This document shows, piece after piece, positions 8,125 to 16,917 of a stretch of DNA of 36,075 nucleotides. The notes below the pieces were generated by a model. That model searched no databases. It saw nothing but the letters and a program-made list of their open reading frames with translations, and was not told the origin of the DNA. A program made the position numbers and the translations under genes. Positions within the stretch are counted from its first letter, which is position 1; the number at the start of each line of letters is the position of its first letter. The DNA comes from Limisphaerales bacterium (GTDB lineage: Bacteria > Verrucomicrobiota > Verrucomicrobiia > Limisphaerales > BOG-1460): positions 1-36,075 of the forward strand of contig PLQC01000176.1 in the NCBI GenBank assembly GCA_003159675.1, read 5' to 3'.

Positions 8125-9069
8125 ATGCAAACGACCGCTCAAGTTCGCGCAGTGAAGCTTCCCGCCTACGTGCTGGTCACACCAGTGCGGAACGAGGAGG
8201 GGACGATTCCAATCACGATTGAGTCGGTGATCAGTCAAACCATTCTGCCAAAGGAATGGATAATCGTTAGCGATGGTTCCACGGATCGCACGGATGAAAT
8301 TGTGCGGCGTCACAGTGCACAGCATGCTTTTATACGGCTGATGCGATTGGAGGGGAGTCACACCCCCAACTTTGCGTCCGTCGTCCATGCAATCGAAGCG
8401 GGCTGCGGGGCTCTTTTGTCAGCCGATTACGAATACATCGGGTTGTTGGATGCCGATGTCCGATTCGCTGGCGATTATTACCAGCAATTAATCGGGAAGT
8501 TCTCTGATAGTCCGAAACTCGGCTTGGCGGGAGGGTGGGTGAAGGATCTGGTCAAGGGGAAACTTCAGGGCGGAAGGCTAAACCCGAAGGAGGTTGCAGG
8601 TGCGACACAGTTCTTCCATCGGAGCTGCTTTGAATCGCTGGGAGGATTAATTGCCATACCCGAGGGAGGCTGGGATGCAATCACATGCGTGCGCGCGAGA
8701 ATGCACGGGTACGAAACACGCACGTTTCCGGATGTAATCATGGAGCATTTGAAGCCTCGCAATTCAATCTATGGGAGCTCGATCCGTCGGAAATGGCAAA
8801 TGGGCGCCCGTGATTATGCTTTGGGCAGCCATCCGATGTTCGAGACGTTGAAATGCCTTGGCCGAATCGCGGAACAACCCCTTTTTCTCGGAGCGCTGGC
8901 GAGGCTCGCAGGGTACGTCAGGCGCAGTCTTCAAGGGCGTCAGGTGCTCCTGCCGCCAGAACTTGTGCGCTTCATTCGTGATGAGCAGATGGCTCGCGTG
9001 GTTGCGTTAGGCGGAATGATCTCGAGCCGTGTGCGCTCCTCAAGGGGAGCACAAGAGAACAACTCATGA
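8125..9069 (+). CDS. Glycosyltransferase family 2
   Basis: GT-A fold transferase. The nucleotide-binding strand reads YVLVTPVRNEEGTI, followed by WIIVSDGSTDRTDEIV, and a clear DxD motif in YIGLLDADVRF (about 108-113). The middle has FHRSCFESLGGL and IPEGGWDAITCVRARMHGY, the acceptor region seen in this subgroup. An in-frame TTG at 8107 would add six residues; the ATG at 8125 is preferred although neither has a strong ribosome site. Gene spacing from the preceding stop is short, in keeping with one operon. The sugar is unknown. Confidence 0.8.
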   Translation: MQTTAQVRAVKLPAYVLVTPVRNEEGTIPITIESVISQTILPKEWIIVSDGSTDRTDEIVRRHSAQHAFIRLMRLEGSHTPNFASVVHAIEAGCGALLSADYEYIGLLDADVRFAGDYYQQLIGKFSDSPKLGLAGGWVKDLVKGKLQGGRLNPKEVAGATQFFHRSCFESLGGLIAIPEGGWDAITCVRARMHGYETRTFPDVIMEHLKPRNSIYGSSIRRKWQMGARDYALGSHPMFETLKCLGRIAEQPLFLGALARLAGYVRRSLQGRQVLLPPELVRFIRDEQMARVVALGGMISSRVRSSRGAQENNS

Positions 9070-9142
9070 AGGCAGCACATGACTCCCGGCGGCGGGGGAT
9101 GAACGGCATTAAGGATCGAAGCTCCGGCCTGGACTTTCCTGA

Positions 9143-9730
9143 ATGACGAGAATTGCACAAAAACTGTTGGCGCTGAAGGGAATTCACTGGCTTGCCACAC
9201 GATTCGGCGGGAGCAAACTCAGCGGCATGAGTTTCGATGAAAAGTTCAGGCGTAAAGACTGGGACTTCACTGGTGAATCACCGGACCTGGTGGAGTTGGT
9301 GGAGAAACACTCTTCGAAAGGACATCTCCTCCTGATGGGCTGTGGGACGGCGCCCATTGTGAGCGCATTGAATCCAGACTCATACGACAGTCTCCTTGGG
9401 GTTGATCTATCCACGGAGGCGGTTTCCATTGCCAGCCAACGGGCCAATGAGAGAATTCGGTTTGAGGTCGGCGACATGAACCGCCACCGATTTTCTCGGG
9501 ACTACAATGTGATCCTGTTTTCCGAGTCGTTGTACTACGTCCACTGGTTCAAGCGGAAGAAGCTGCTGGGGCGAATGCAGCAGCACCTTGCTCCCGGGGG
9601 ACGCATCATTGTTACGATCGCAGATCCGAAACGCTACTCCAACATACTGTCCATGGTTCGTAGGAATTTCACTGTGGATGTGGACCGTCCCATCAGGAGT
9701 TCGGAACGGCATGTCTTGGTCTTCTCTTGA
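9143..9730 (+). CDS. SAM-dependent methyltransferase (class I, short)
   Basis: Probable methyltransferase acting on a sugar of the polysaccharide. At 195 residues it contains a Rossmann-type SAM site: LLLMGCGTA (motif I, glycines around 66-68), an acidic residue ending strand 2 (LLGVDLS, Asp88), VGDMNRHRF, and the post-motif strand LAPGGRIIVTIADP. It resembles NodS-like or methyltransferase-11/12 domains. The ATG at 9143 lies 73 bp after the preceding gene without an obvious ribosome site. It ends at HVLVFS, a normal end for the fold. The acceptor is inferred only from its location between glycosyltransferases and the polymerase. Confidence 0.75.
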   Translation: MTRIAQKLLALKGIHWLATRFGGSKLSGMSFDEKFRRKDWDFTGESPDLVELVEKHSSKGHLLLMGCGTAPIVSALNPDSYDSLLGVDLSTEAVSIASQRANERIRFEVGDMNRHRFSRDYNVILFSESLYYVHWFKRKKLLGRMQQHLAPGGRIIVTIADPKRYSNILSMVRRNFTVDVDRPIRSSERHVLVFS

Positions 9731-9845
9731 TTATCGCCGGTGGTTGAAGGTGCATGGAATGAGCAAACACCGGGAAGGACGCCATATGCACGAGGCAGCA
9801 TTGGAAGTTCAATTTCCTGCAACACATTAACTTTAGTAGAACCCA

Positions 9846-11189
9846 GTGGAAGAAGCATCTATAAATCCGTTGGCGCTTTTGTTCCTCGTGGCGATGTGCC
9901 TCGTGGTTCTATGCGCCAGTCGCCACATTGCGGTGTGCGCGGTGTTGGTGACGGCCGCGTTCATACCCCTTGGACAACAATTCGTCTTTGCTGGGCTGCA
10001 CCTATATTTTCTCCGGATTCTGATACTGGCGGGCGTCTGCCGCTTGCTGACCCGCCATGAGGCACGCGGATACAAACTCGAAACAGTCGATAAACTCTTC
10101 GTCGCCTGGGCGATGACGGGGATGATTTGCGGCATACTGCGTGGACCGAGCGCCGAGACCTTCGGAGCTGTTTACGACTCGCTTGGCGTTTACTTTCTCA
10201 TTCGCATTCTGACCCGGGATGCCACCGACATACTGGCTCATTTGAAAACCCTGGTAGTTGTGTCTGTTGCAATGGCATTTTGCATGGCCTGGGAAACCCT
10301 TTCCCATCACAACGTGTTTCATGTGCTTGGTGGCGTTCCGGAGATTGCGAGCGAACGGTACGAGCGATTCCGTGCGCAAGGCCCATTCCGTCACGCCATC
10401 CTCGCGGGTACTTTCGGCGCAACCCTTTTCCCGTTAATGATTGGCCTTTGGTTTAACGGGGGCCGTTTCAAGCGCCTCGCCATCGCGGGAGCTGTTTCGA
10501 GTCTTGTGATTACGGTCTCGTCGGCTTCCAGCGGTCCATTGATGAGTCTTCTGACCTCGGTGTTGGGTATGGGCCTCTGGTCGATGCGGATGCGCATGCA
10601 CGTTGTGCGGAGGTCGATTTTGTTTTTGTTTATTGCCCTGGCTCTGTTGATGAATGCGCCCGTCTGGTATCTGATAGGCCGGGTTAGTGAATTGACCGGT
10701 GGCACCGGTTGGTACCGATCGTTCCTGATTGAGCAGGCGATCAAGCATTTTGGAGAGTGGTGGCTGATTGGGAGTTCGCACACTGCGCATTGGTCTCCGT
10801 GGCAGAGCAACATACTTGCCTTCGACCGGGGTCAGATGGACATCACGAATCACTACATCGTGCAAGGCTTAAATGGGGGCGTATTGATGCTGAGTTTGTT
10901 CCTGGCCATCATTGTGAACGAATTGCGGATTGTCGGACGCACCGTTCGGGCTCGCGTGGAACTACCCATCCACGAGAGATTGGTTTGGGGATTCGGAGTC
11001 GCTTTGGTTTCCCACTGCATGGCGTTTATCTCGGTCTCCTATTTTGACCAAATCAGAGTTTTCTGGTTCTGGTTGCTGGCGGTCATCCCGGCTCTGCCTC
11101 TAGTTGCTGGCAGCCTGTCCAATCCGGTGCCGTCGAACGAGCCGGGGCCATCCGTCCTAGGAGCGCCTGATCAACTCGCAATGCCTTGA
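9846..11189 (+). CDS. O-antigen polymerase/ligase-like membrane protein (Wzy/WaaL type)
   Basis: Inner-membrane protein expected to join repeat units into the polymer on the periplasmic side. The 447 residues hold about 10-12 hydrophobic segments (for example LLFLVAMCLVVLCA, VCAVLVTAAFIPLG, SILFLFIALALLMNA, GVLMLSLFLAIIVN, FWFWLLAVIPALPL) and one long hydrophilic loop between about 285 and 330 (TGGTGWYRSFLIEQ...SSHTAHWSP...ITNHYIVQGLNGG), the layout of PF04932/O-antigen-polymerase proteins. In the family such loops carry the H/R residues that matter for catalysis. It starts at GTG 9846; the 115 bp upstream hold nothing recognisable. A Wzy role fits because a Wzx flippase is encoded downstream at 18279. 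Confidence 0.8.
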   Translation: MEEASINPLALLFLVAMCLVVLCASRHIAVCAVLVTAAFIPLGQQFVFAGLHLYFLRILILAGVCRLLTRHEARGYKLETVDKLFVAWAMTGMICGILRGPSAETFGAVYDSLGVYFLIRILTRDATDILAHLKTLVVVSVAMAFCMAWETLSHHNVFHVLGGVPEIASERYERFRAQGPFRHAILAGTFGATLFPLMIGLWFNGGRFKRLAIAGAVSSLVITVSSASSGPLMSLLTSVLGMGLWSMRMRMHVVRRSILFLFIALALLMNAPVWYLIGRVSELTGGTGWYRSFLIEQAIKHFGEWWLIGSSHTAHWSPWQSNILAFDRGQMDITNHYIVQGLNGGVLMLSLFLAIIVNELRIVGRTVRARVELPIHERLVWGFGVALVSHCMAFISVSYFDQIRVFWFWLLAVIPALPLVAGSLSNPVPSNEPGPSVLGAPDQLAMP

Positions 11190-11500
11190 CCATGCAAATA
11201 GCAATGCACATCGTGCGATCTGCAGTTCCCGAGCAAGCGTGGCACGCAGGCTCCCTTCCAAGTCATTGAATTCTCCTTGCATCTCGGACTTGGTACGGCA
11301 CCCGCTTAAAGCGTGCGTGCTGGGTTCAGTCGAGAGACGGAGGATGCTCCGATAGGCTGCGGGTGCGGTCGCCAGCGTGCGGAAAAGATATGAGATTAAC
11401 GTTAAACGGGATTTTGTGGGGTTCAACTATTCGCAGAAACCCAGCGGCCTCGATGCGGCATCTGTTTCAATTCGCGACAGCAGGAAAGAGGAACTGGACA
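11190..11500. other. Intergenic gap before the beta-helix gene
   Basis: No gene is supported. A perfect 10-bp palindrome TTAACGTTAA lies at 11396-11405, and a GAGGA ribosome site lies just before the ATG at 11501. The gap is long for this tightly packed locus, so a separate promoter for the beta-helix gene is possible, but no -35/-10 pair is clear. Confidence 0.4.
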
Positions 11501-13309
11501 ATGAACGGTGCCGGTGCTGGTCTGAAACTGGCTCTCTGGATCGTGTTAAGTGCCCGGTCTCAGGCCGCAACGTGGTACGTGGACAGCGCGGCTACTGGGG
11601 CGCACAATGGAACCTCGTGGTCTAACGCCTGGACATCGTTCTCTCAGATCAGTGGCGTCTCCGCTGGCGACACGGTGAACATCAGCGGTGGGACCAGTGG
11701 GAGCAGCGAGACTTACTCCATCGGAGGATCGTTCCCTTTCGTGAACGGAGTGAACAACAGCAGCAGGACCGTCTATCAGATTGGACAGGACTCGGCGCAC
11801 GATGGAACCGCCATTTTAAATCTCGGAGGCAATGATATTATCGGAGGAAGTATCTACAACATAACCCTGAGTGGCAACGCAAACAGCGATGGTCTCAGGC
11901 ACTTTGCCTGCACAAATTACGGTTCGATTGCGAATCAGTGGAGCAATGGGTCGGTGAGCAACGCGCAGATTACTTATTGCACATTCTCGGGAAGCAGCGC
12001 AGGGGTGTTTACTTTCCACAATCTTGATAACCTAGAGTTTGACCACAACTTCATTTACAAGACTCCATACACTGCTGACTCAAGTTTGTTTAATGGGGTG
12101 TTCTCATATCAGAACGCGATCTCACGTAGCTTTGGATGGAATAAAGTTCATCACAACGAAATTCACCTACCAAGAGCGGCAGCTAACTCTGATATGGGGG
12201 ATGATTGCTTCAGCAGCATGGTTGCAATCGACTACTACAACAACACCATAATTTCTTATTACACTAACACATATCCCGGAGATTCAACCGCGCAGCACCA
12301 GGACGGAGTGCAGTCTCAGTGGAGTGACCATTGCAGGATTTACAACAACATATTTGATAACCTTGAGAACTCCGACATCTTCCCGGAAGGAATAGGCACT
12401 TATAGTCATCGGTATCTGCAAATCTTCAACAACATCATGATGTGTGATAGCAGCAGTCTTGCCGGTTCTCCGATGCGCGGAATTGATGGCGTGGGCAATA
12501 CGGGTTCGGGATCAATCTTTACAAACGTAGTCGTTGCCAATAACCTCCTTGTGAATCTTGGCACATCAACCAGCGGCGCTGCATATGGTATAAGACTTCA
12601 GGGGTATCCCAGCTCAAGTTTTGCAAATGGAAACTACACAGGAACAATCTGCGCCAACAATATCATTGTAGATGCCTACTGCGGATATGCTCTCAATCCC
12701 GAGGTCACTAGCGTCGGCAACTTCTCGGACACTGATGGGACGGTGAATGCCACAAACTTTGTGAGTTATACCGCTTTTGCAGGGACCAATAACAACTTCA
12801 ACCTGACAGCCAACTCCATGTTCCGGAACGCTGGAACCAATCTAACTGCTTTCGGCATTACCACCGACATTGCGGGAGACCCGAGGCCGGCGACAGGCAA
12901 CTGGGACGTTGGTCCGTATCAATATACAAGCGGCGGAGGGTCGAACGGCAGCAACCTTCTGCTCTCGGTCTCGCGCGGTTCCTATGACTTCGGCTCCTCA
13001 TCGACGAACTTGTCGATAACGAACAGGTTCCTCTTTGCACTGAGCAACCCGGGCAGCTCACGCATCATTGGCACGTCCAGTGTGGCGGCGCCGTTCTCCA
13101 TCGTGTTCGGCAACACCTACAGTCTGAGCCAGAGCCAAACGCAGTTAGTCAGTGTCTGCTTCAGCCCCTCTGTCATCAGTAATTACACAAGAACCGTTAC
13201 ATTCAGTGTCGCGGGCGGCGCCGGAACAAACGTGACGGTCACCGGCAGGGGGAGCGCGCCGTCCCAAGTGCCAAGCCCGCAGATGCTGTCTGTCAAACCA
13301 TCTCCGTAG
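11501..13309 (+). CDS. Secreted parallel beta-helix protein with C-terminal ASH-like domain
   Basis: Predicted to be exported: residues 1-22 look like a signal peptide (GLKLALWIVLSARSQA then ATWYVDS). Residues about 25-480 form a right-handed parallel beta-helix, seen as ladders rich in N, S, G and T with IYNNIF, NNIMMC, VVANNLLVN and ANNIIVD turns; the opening TWYVDSAATGAHNGTSWSNAW is typical of such proteins. Residues about 485-590 resemble an ASPM/SPD-2/Hydin or 'choice-of-anchor D' domain (YDFGSSSTNLS...FSIVFGNTYSL...TNVTVTGRGSAPS). The ATG at 11501 has AGAGGA upstream; a longer in-frame open stretch lacks a signal peptide. Beta-helix proteins in polysaccharide loci are often lyases or epimerases, but no catalytic set can be assigned here. 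Its DNA is visibly more AT-rich than the neighbouring genes. Confidence 0.75.
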   Translation: MNGAGAGLKLALWIVLSARSQAATWYVDSAATGAHNGTSWSNAWTSFSQISGVSAGDTVNISGGTSGSSETYSIGGSFPFVNGVNNSSRTVYQIGQDSAHDGTAILNLGGNDIIGGSIYNITLSGNANSDGLRHFACTNYGSIANQWSNGSVSNAQITYCTFSGSSAGVFTFHNLDNLEFDHNFIYKTPYTADSSLFNGVFSYQNAISRSFGWNKVHHNEIHLPRAAANSDMGDDCFSSMVAIDYYNNTIISYYTNTYPGDSTAQHQDGVQSQWSDHCRIYNNIFDNLENSDIFPEGIGTYSHRYLQIFNNIMMCDSSSLAGSPMRGIDGVGNTGSGSIFTNVVVANNLLVNLGTSTSGAAYGIRLQGYPSSSFANGNYTGTICANNIIVDAYCGYALNPEVTSVGNFSDTDGTVNATNFVSYTAFAGTNNNFNLTANSMFRNAGTNLTAFGITTDIAGDPRPATGNWDVGPYQYTSGGGSNGSNLLLSVSRGSYDFGSSSTNLSITNRFLFALSNPGSSRIIGTSSVAAPFSIVFGNTYSLSQSQTQLVSVCFSPSVISNYTRTVTFSVAGGAGTNVTVTGRGSAPSQVPSPQMLSVKPSP

Positions 13310-13449
13310 CAACCGGAACGGCGAGCATGTCTCCTGAATGCCGCTGGACAAACGGGCTCACCCAGACAGAACTCTAAACAGCGTCACCGTTTTGCATTCT
13401 GTGACAGGGTGGAAGACGCCTCATCGCCAGAACAACTCCACCAAGCGCC

Positions 13450-14889
13450 ATGAACCCACCTGGCCTGTTTGAGACCAGCGGCCGCAGGCTTCGCCTCCTG
13501 GTCGCCATCGCTAGTTATGGCGAGAAGAATCTGCGATTGCTGAAGGAGGTCATTCAATTGTATCGGAACATGGCTTTCGACGTCGATATCGTGGTGGTCT
13601 CCGAAGCGCTGAAGTCGCTTGAAAGCGGTGTTAGGGTTGTGGTGGGTCTCCCATCCAAGAACCCGTGGAGCCTGCCATTCGCGCATAAGGCAATTTTTGG
13701 GGAGGAGGCGGACCGGTACGATCTTTTTGTTTATTCCGAAGACGACATATGCGTGACCGAGGCCAATATTAATGCGTTCCTGAAGGCAACGCCGCAACTA
13801 AAGACCGACGAAATTGCCGGCTTTCTTAGGTACGAGGTGGATCAGTGTGGACGGCGGTTTCTCGATGAGCCATGGGGACACTACCATTGGAAACCGCAGT
13901 CGGTGGCGCAGCGCGGTACTTATACGGTGGCCGAATTCACGAATGAACATTCAGGATTTTACATTCTGACACAATCGCAGTTGAAGTGTGCTGTTGCTTC
14001 CGGAGGGTTTCTTCGGGGGCCGTGCTCTGGACGCTATGGCTTACCGGAAACGGCTGCGACAGATCCCTATACGAACTGCGGATTCCGAAAAGTGATTTGC
14101 ATTTCCGCTCTGGAGGATTTTCTCATCCACCATGCCTCGAACCGCTATGTGGACGGACTGCCGGTCTCGTTTGAAGCGTTCAAGTTGCAGACCGAAAGGC
14201 TGCTGGCAATCCGCGATGGCCTCCACCCGGCGAGTACGCTTGGCGTCTTCGAGTCCACATTCCTGACCGGGTGGTGGTCCAAAAGCTACTACGAGAAGCC
14301 TAGCGAGGAGCTGTTGGCCTCGATTCCGGATGGTGCACGGAACATCCTTTCGATTGGGTGCGGTTGGGGCGCTACGGAAATGATCCTGAGGGAACGTGGG
14401 GCAGAGATATCAGTTTTGCCACTCGATTCGGTCATTGGAGGAGTAGCGGAGAAGCCGGGGATTGAAGTGATCCATGGGACATGGGAAGAGGGCGTCAGCC
14501 GACTGAACGGGAGGAAATTTGATTGCGTTCTCATGACGAACTTGATCCATCTATTTCCAAACCCGGAGCAGGTTTTGGGGAAATGCGCCCAGTTTATCCG
14601 TGAAGGAGGGAGCCTAGTGCTGAGCGGCCCCAATTTCAATCGTGTCCATTGGAGGATTAAACGCACCTGCGGGATCGGCGAATTCCGGAAACTACGAGAT
14701 TTTGGGTCAAGCGGGATCAGCGTCTGCGGCCCCGCCACACTGGCTCGGCCTCTCCGGGAGGCGGGCTTGCGAACTGCCGAGGTAAAGTGGGTCGATCACT
14801 TGATTCATCGGCGCATCCCCGCTGGTGAAGGGTTGCGCCTCGGCAGCCTGACAGGCAGAGATTGGATTTTACTGGCCGAGCGGGCATGA
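13450..14889 (+). CDS. Fusion of GT-A-like glycosyltransferase domain and SAM methyltransferase
   Basis: A 479-residue two-domain protein. Residues about 10-260 look like a GT-A type fold: LRLLVAIASYG opening strand, a YDLFVYSEDDICV segment with an acidic EDD triplet (97-99) in the place of DxD, then FTNEHSGFYIL, TAATDPYTNCGFRKVICIS and EDFLIHHASNRY. I know no formal family name for it. Residues about 275-479 are a class I methyltransferase: ILSIGCGWGATE (299-310), an acidic end of strand 2 near LPLDSV, FDCVLMTNLIHLFPNPE and FIREGGSLVLSGPNFNRVHW. Such an arrangement could add a sugar and methylate it or its neighbour. The ATG at 13450 has no strong ribosome site, and the next gene starts 16 bp after the stop. 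The GT assignment is moderate; the methyltransferase is firm. Confidence 0.75.
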   Translation: MNPPGLFETSGRRLRLLVAIASYGEKNLRLLKEVIQLYRNMAFDVDIVVVSEALKSLESGVRVVVGLPSKNPWSLPFAHKAIFGEEADRYDLFVYSEDDICVTEANINAFLKATPQLKTDEIAGFLRYEVDQCGRRFLDEPWGHYHWKPQSVAQRGTYTVAEFTNEHSGFYILTQSQLKCAVASGGFLRGPCSGRYGLPETAATDPYTNCGFRKVICISALEDFLIHHASNRYVDGLPVSFEAFKLQTERLLAIRDGLHPASTLGVFESTFLTGWWSKSYYEKPSEELLASIPDGARNILSIGCGWGATEMILRERGAEISVLPLDSVIGGVAEKPGIEVIHGTWEEGVSRLNGRKFDCVLMTNLIHLFPNPEQVLGKCAQFIREGGSLVLSGPNFNRVHWRIKRTCGIGEFRKLRDFGSSGISVCGPATLARPLREAGLRTAEVKWVDHLIHRRIPAGEGLRLGSLTGRDWILLAERA

Positions 14890-14905
14890 CTCTATCGGAA
14901 AGCGT

Positions 14906-15844
14906 ATGCGAAAAGTTAGCGTGATCATGCCGTGTTTCAACCAGGCGCGATTTCTGGAGGATTCGGTGGGTGCCATTCTTCGGCAGAGTCACGCGGATTT
15001 GGAGCTTATGATTGTCGATGATTGCTCATCGGACAATTCATGGGATATAATACGCCGCCTTGCGGACGGCGATTCGAGGATCCGTCCCATCCGGCATGAA
15101 CGGAACCTGGGCGCATCGCGGTCGCGGAACGACGGTCTTCGCGCCGCCACGGGCGATTTCATCGGCTTCTGCGACGCGGACGACGTCTGGGAGCCAATGA
15201 AACTGGAGATTCAGATTGGTCAGTTGCGGAACAATCCGAACTACGACGTTGTGTATTGCGACACAACGATAGTTGACGAGCGAGGATTACTCACGGGACG
15301 GCGCTTCAGCGACCGATTTCGGCCGCCGAGATCTCCGTCCGGCTCCCTGTTCCGGAAGCTGATCCGTCGCAACTTCATAAACATGCAGAGTGTCGTGATG
15401 CGCAGGGAATGCCTGCAGGTCGCGGGTTATTTTGATGAAGGCATTAAATGGGTCGAAGACTGGTGGTACTGGGTCCGGCTTTCACGTCAATGTCGTTTCT
15501 TGTATTCCAATGAACCTCTGGCGAGATACCGGGTGCACAGTCGCAGCACGAACGTGGTACAGAAACGGGGCTACCACGTGAACCGGTTCAGGGTCTTAAC
15601 CCGCATTCTGCAGGGCTATCCAGATCTTCCGCTGTGCGCGAAAGCCGATGTCATCTTCAATATGGGAGCGGCTCTTTGCGAATTGGGGAAATACCGCTTC
15701 GGCCGCCGTTTATACTGGCAAGCAGTTCAGTTGTCCATTGCCGATGTCCGGGCTGTCGTGACGTGCTGCAGAGCATTCCGTCGCTTGATACTGCACACAG
15801 GGTCTTGCAGTCCTGGTCGAGTGTTCCCACAACTTGTAGTTTAG
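14906..15844 (+). CDS. Glycosyltransferase family 2
   Basis: GT-A transferase with all the usual marks: VSVIMPCFNQARFL (residues 4-17), ELMIVDDCSSDNSWDII, NLGASRSRNDGLRAATGDFIGFCDADDVW with the DxD metal site (DAD) near residue 92, and FDEGIKWVEDWWYWVRLS, the ED acceptor-base motif of the EpsE/WcaA-like group. The C-terminal 70 residues form a helical tail. The ATG at 14906 is preceded by GGAAAG. It lies 16 bp after the fusion gene and is followed by a 57-bp gap, so it belongs to the same operon. Donor sugar unknown. Confidence 0.85.
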   Translation: MRKVSVIMPCFNQARFLEDSVGAILRQSHADLELMIVDDCSSDNSWDIIRRLADGDSRIRPIRHERNLGASRSRNDGLRAATGDFIGFCDADDVWEPMKLEIQIGQLRNNPNYDVVYCDTTIVDERGLLTGRRFSDRFRPPRSPSGSLFRKLIRRNFINMQSVVMRRECLQVAGYFDEGIKWVEDWWYWVRLSRQCRFLYSNEPLARYRVHSRSTNVVQKRGYHVNRFRVLTRILQGYPDLPLCAKADVIFNMGAALCELGKYRFGRRLYWQAVQLSIADVRAVVTCCRAFRRLILHTGSCSPGRVFPQLVV

Positions 15845-15901
15845 ACGTTTAAATTGATTCTCAAATGACCCTTTTGAGTAACCAATTGGAAGCAGAATAG
15901 A

Positions 15902-16912
15902 ATGAAGGAATTCGGCGGCGACGAAATTAAAGACCTTGAAAGTGACTGGACGACCTCGACGTCAGGTCACTTCCGGATTTCAGTTGTGGTAGCCACGTTC
16001 AACCGGCGCCACTCCCTGAGCGGGCTTCTGGAATCGCTGTCGAAGCAGACGCTTTCCTCCACTTCTTTCGAACTTATAATCGTCAGTGACGGTTCCACCG
16101 ACGGGACTGTGGAAATGGTTCGAGAACTCAAATTGCGGTGGAAGGACCTAACCTTAGTGGAGGTCAATCGGCTCGGACCGGGTGGCGCTCGTAATGCCGG
16201 ATGCCGAATGGCTCGGGGCCGATATTTGGCGTTCACGGATGACGATTGCTTGGCGGCTCCGGACTGGCTTGAACAACTCTGTGGGGCTTTTGAGCGCACC
16301 GGGGCCGTGGCTGTGCAAGGCCTGACAACCACGGACCGGATGGCGCGCACTCCATTGACTCATCAGATGGAGATACTTTCCCCGATGCTGACGTCATTAC
16401 CGACTTGCAATGCAGGCTATCGCAGAGACGTATTCAATGCCGTCGGCGGGTTCGACGAATCATTTAGGTATGCTCATGACGAAGATGCGGATTTGGCTTG
16501 GCGTGCCGAGGAAATAGGAAAGATCGTTTTTGCGCCGGAGGTGCAGGTCCAGCATCCACCCCGCCGCGATCGGTTCTGGAAGCGAGCGGGCTGGCTCCGA
16601 GGGCTTGAAAGTGAATTCTTACTATTCCACAAGAACCCGGACAAATACCACAAATATGTGAGCCCGTCACCATGGTGGACCATTTACTGGAATGTTTTTG
16701 TGATTGGCCAAATTGACTGGGTGAAGTCATCCTGTAGATACTTGGTCAAGCCCTTCAGGCCAGACTATTTCCTTGTCGGTATGGGGTTGCTGCTCGCACG
16801 ATGGTTCAACCTGGTGCGATATTTTCCCGACTACCTGAAGGCTCAGAGGTTTTACTCTTCGGAGGTTGCTGCACGCCGCGTCAAGGCACATTCACCGGCC
16901 ACTTCACCGTGA
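15902..16912 (+). CDS. Glycosyltransferase family 2
   Basis: GT-A transferase of 336 residues: SVVVATFNRRHSLSGLL, FELIIVSDGSTDGTVEMV, LGPGGARNAGCRMARGRYLAFTDDDCLAAPDW with the DDD metal site near 117, then CNAGYRRDVFNAVGGFDE and YAHDEDADLAWRA, which holds the catalytic acidic pair. The C-terminal part has aromatic and hydrophobic segments (WWTIYWNVFVIG, FLVGMGLLLARWF) that probably sit on the membrane. The ATG at 15902 has GGAAGC nearby. Its stop lies 5 bp before the ATG of the broken glycosyltransferase that follows. Specificity unknown. Confidence 0.85.
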   Translation: MKEFGGDEIKDLESDWTTSTSGHFRISVVVATFNRRHSLSGLLESLSKQTLSSTSFELIIVSDGSTDGTVEMVRELKLRWKDLTLVEVNRLGPGGARNAGCRMARGRYLAFTDDDCLAAPDWLEQLCGAFERTGAVAVQGLTTTDRMARTPLTHQMEILSPMLTSLPTCNAGYRRDVFNAVGGFDESFRYAHDEDADLAWRAEEIGKIVFAPEVQVQHPPRRDRFWKRAGWLRGLESEFLLFHKNPDKYHKYVSPSPWWTIYWNVFVIGQIDWVKSSCRYLVKPFRPDYFLVGMGLLLARWFNLVRYFPDYLKAQRFYSSEVAARRVKAHSPATSP

Positions 16913-16917
16913 CATTC

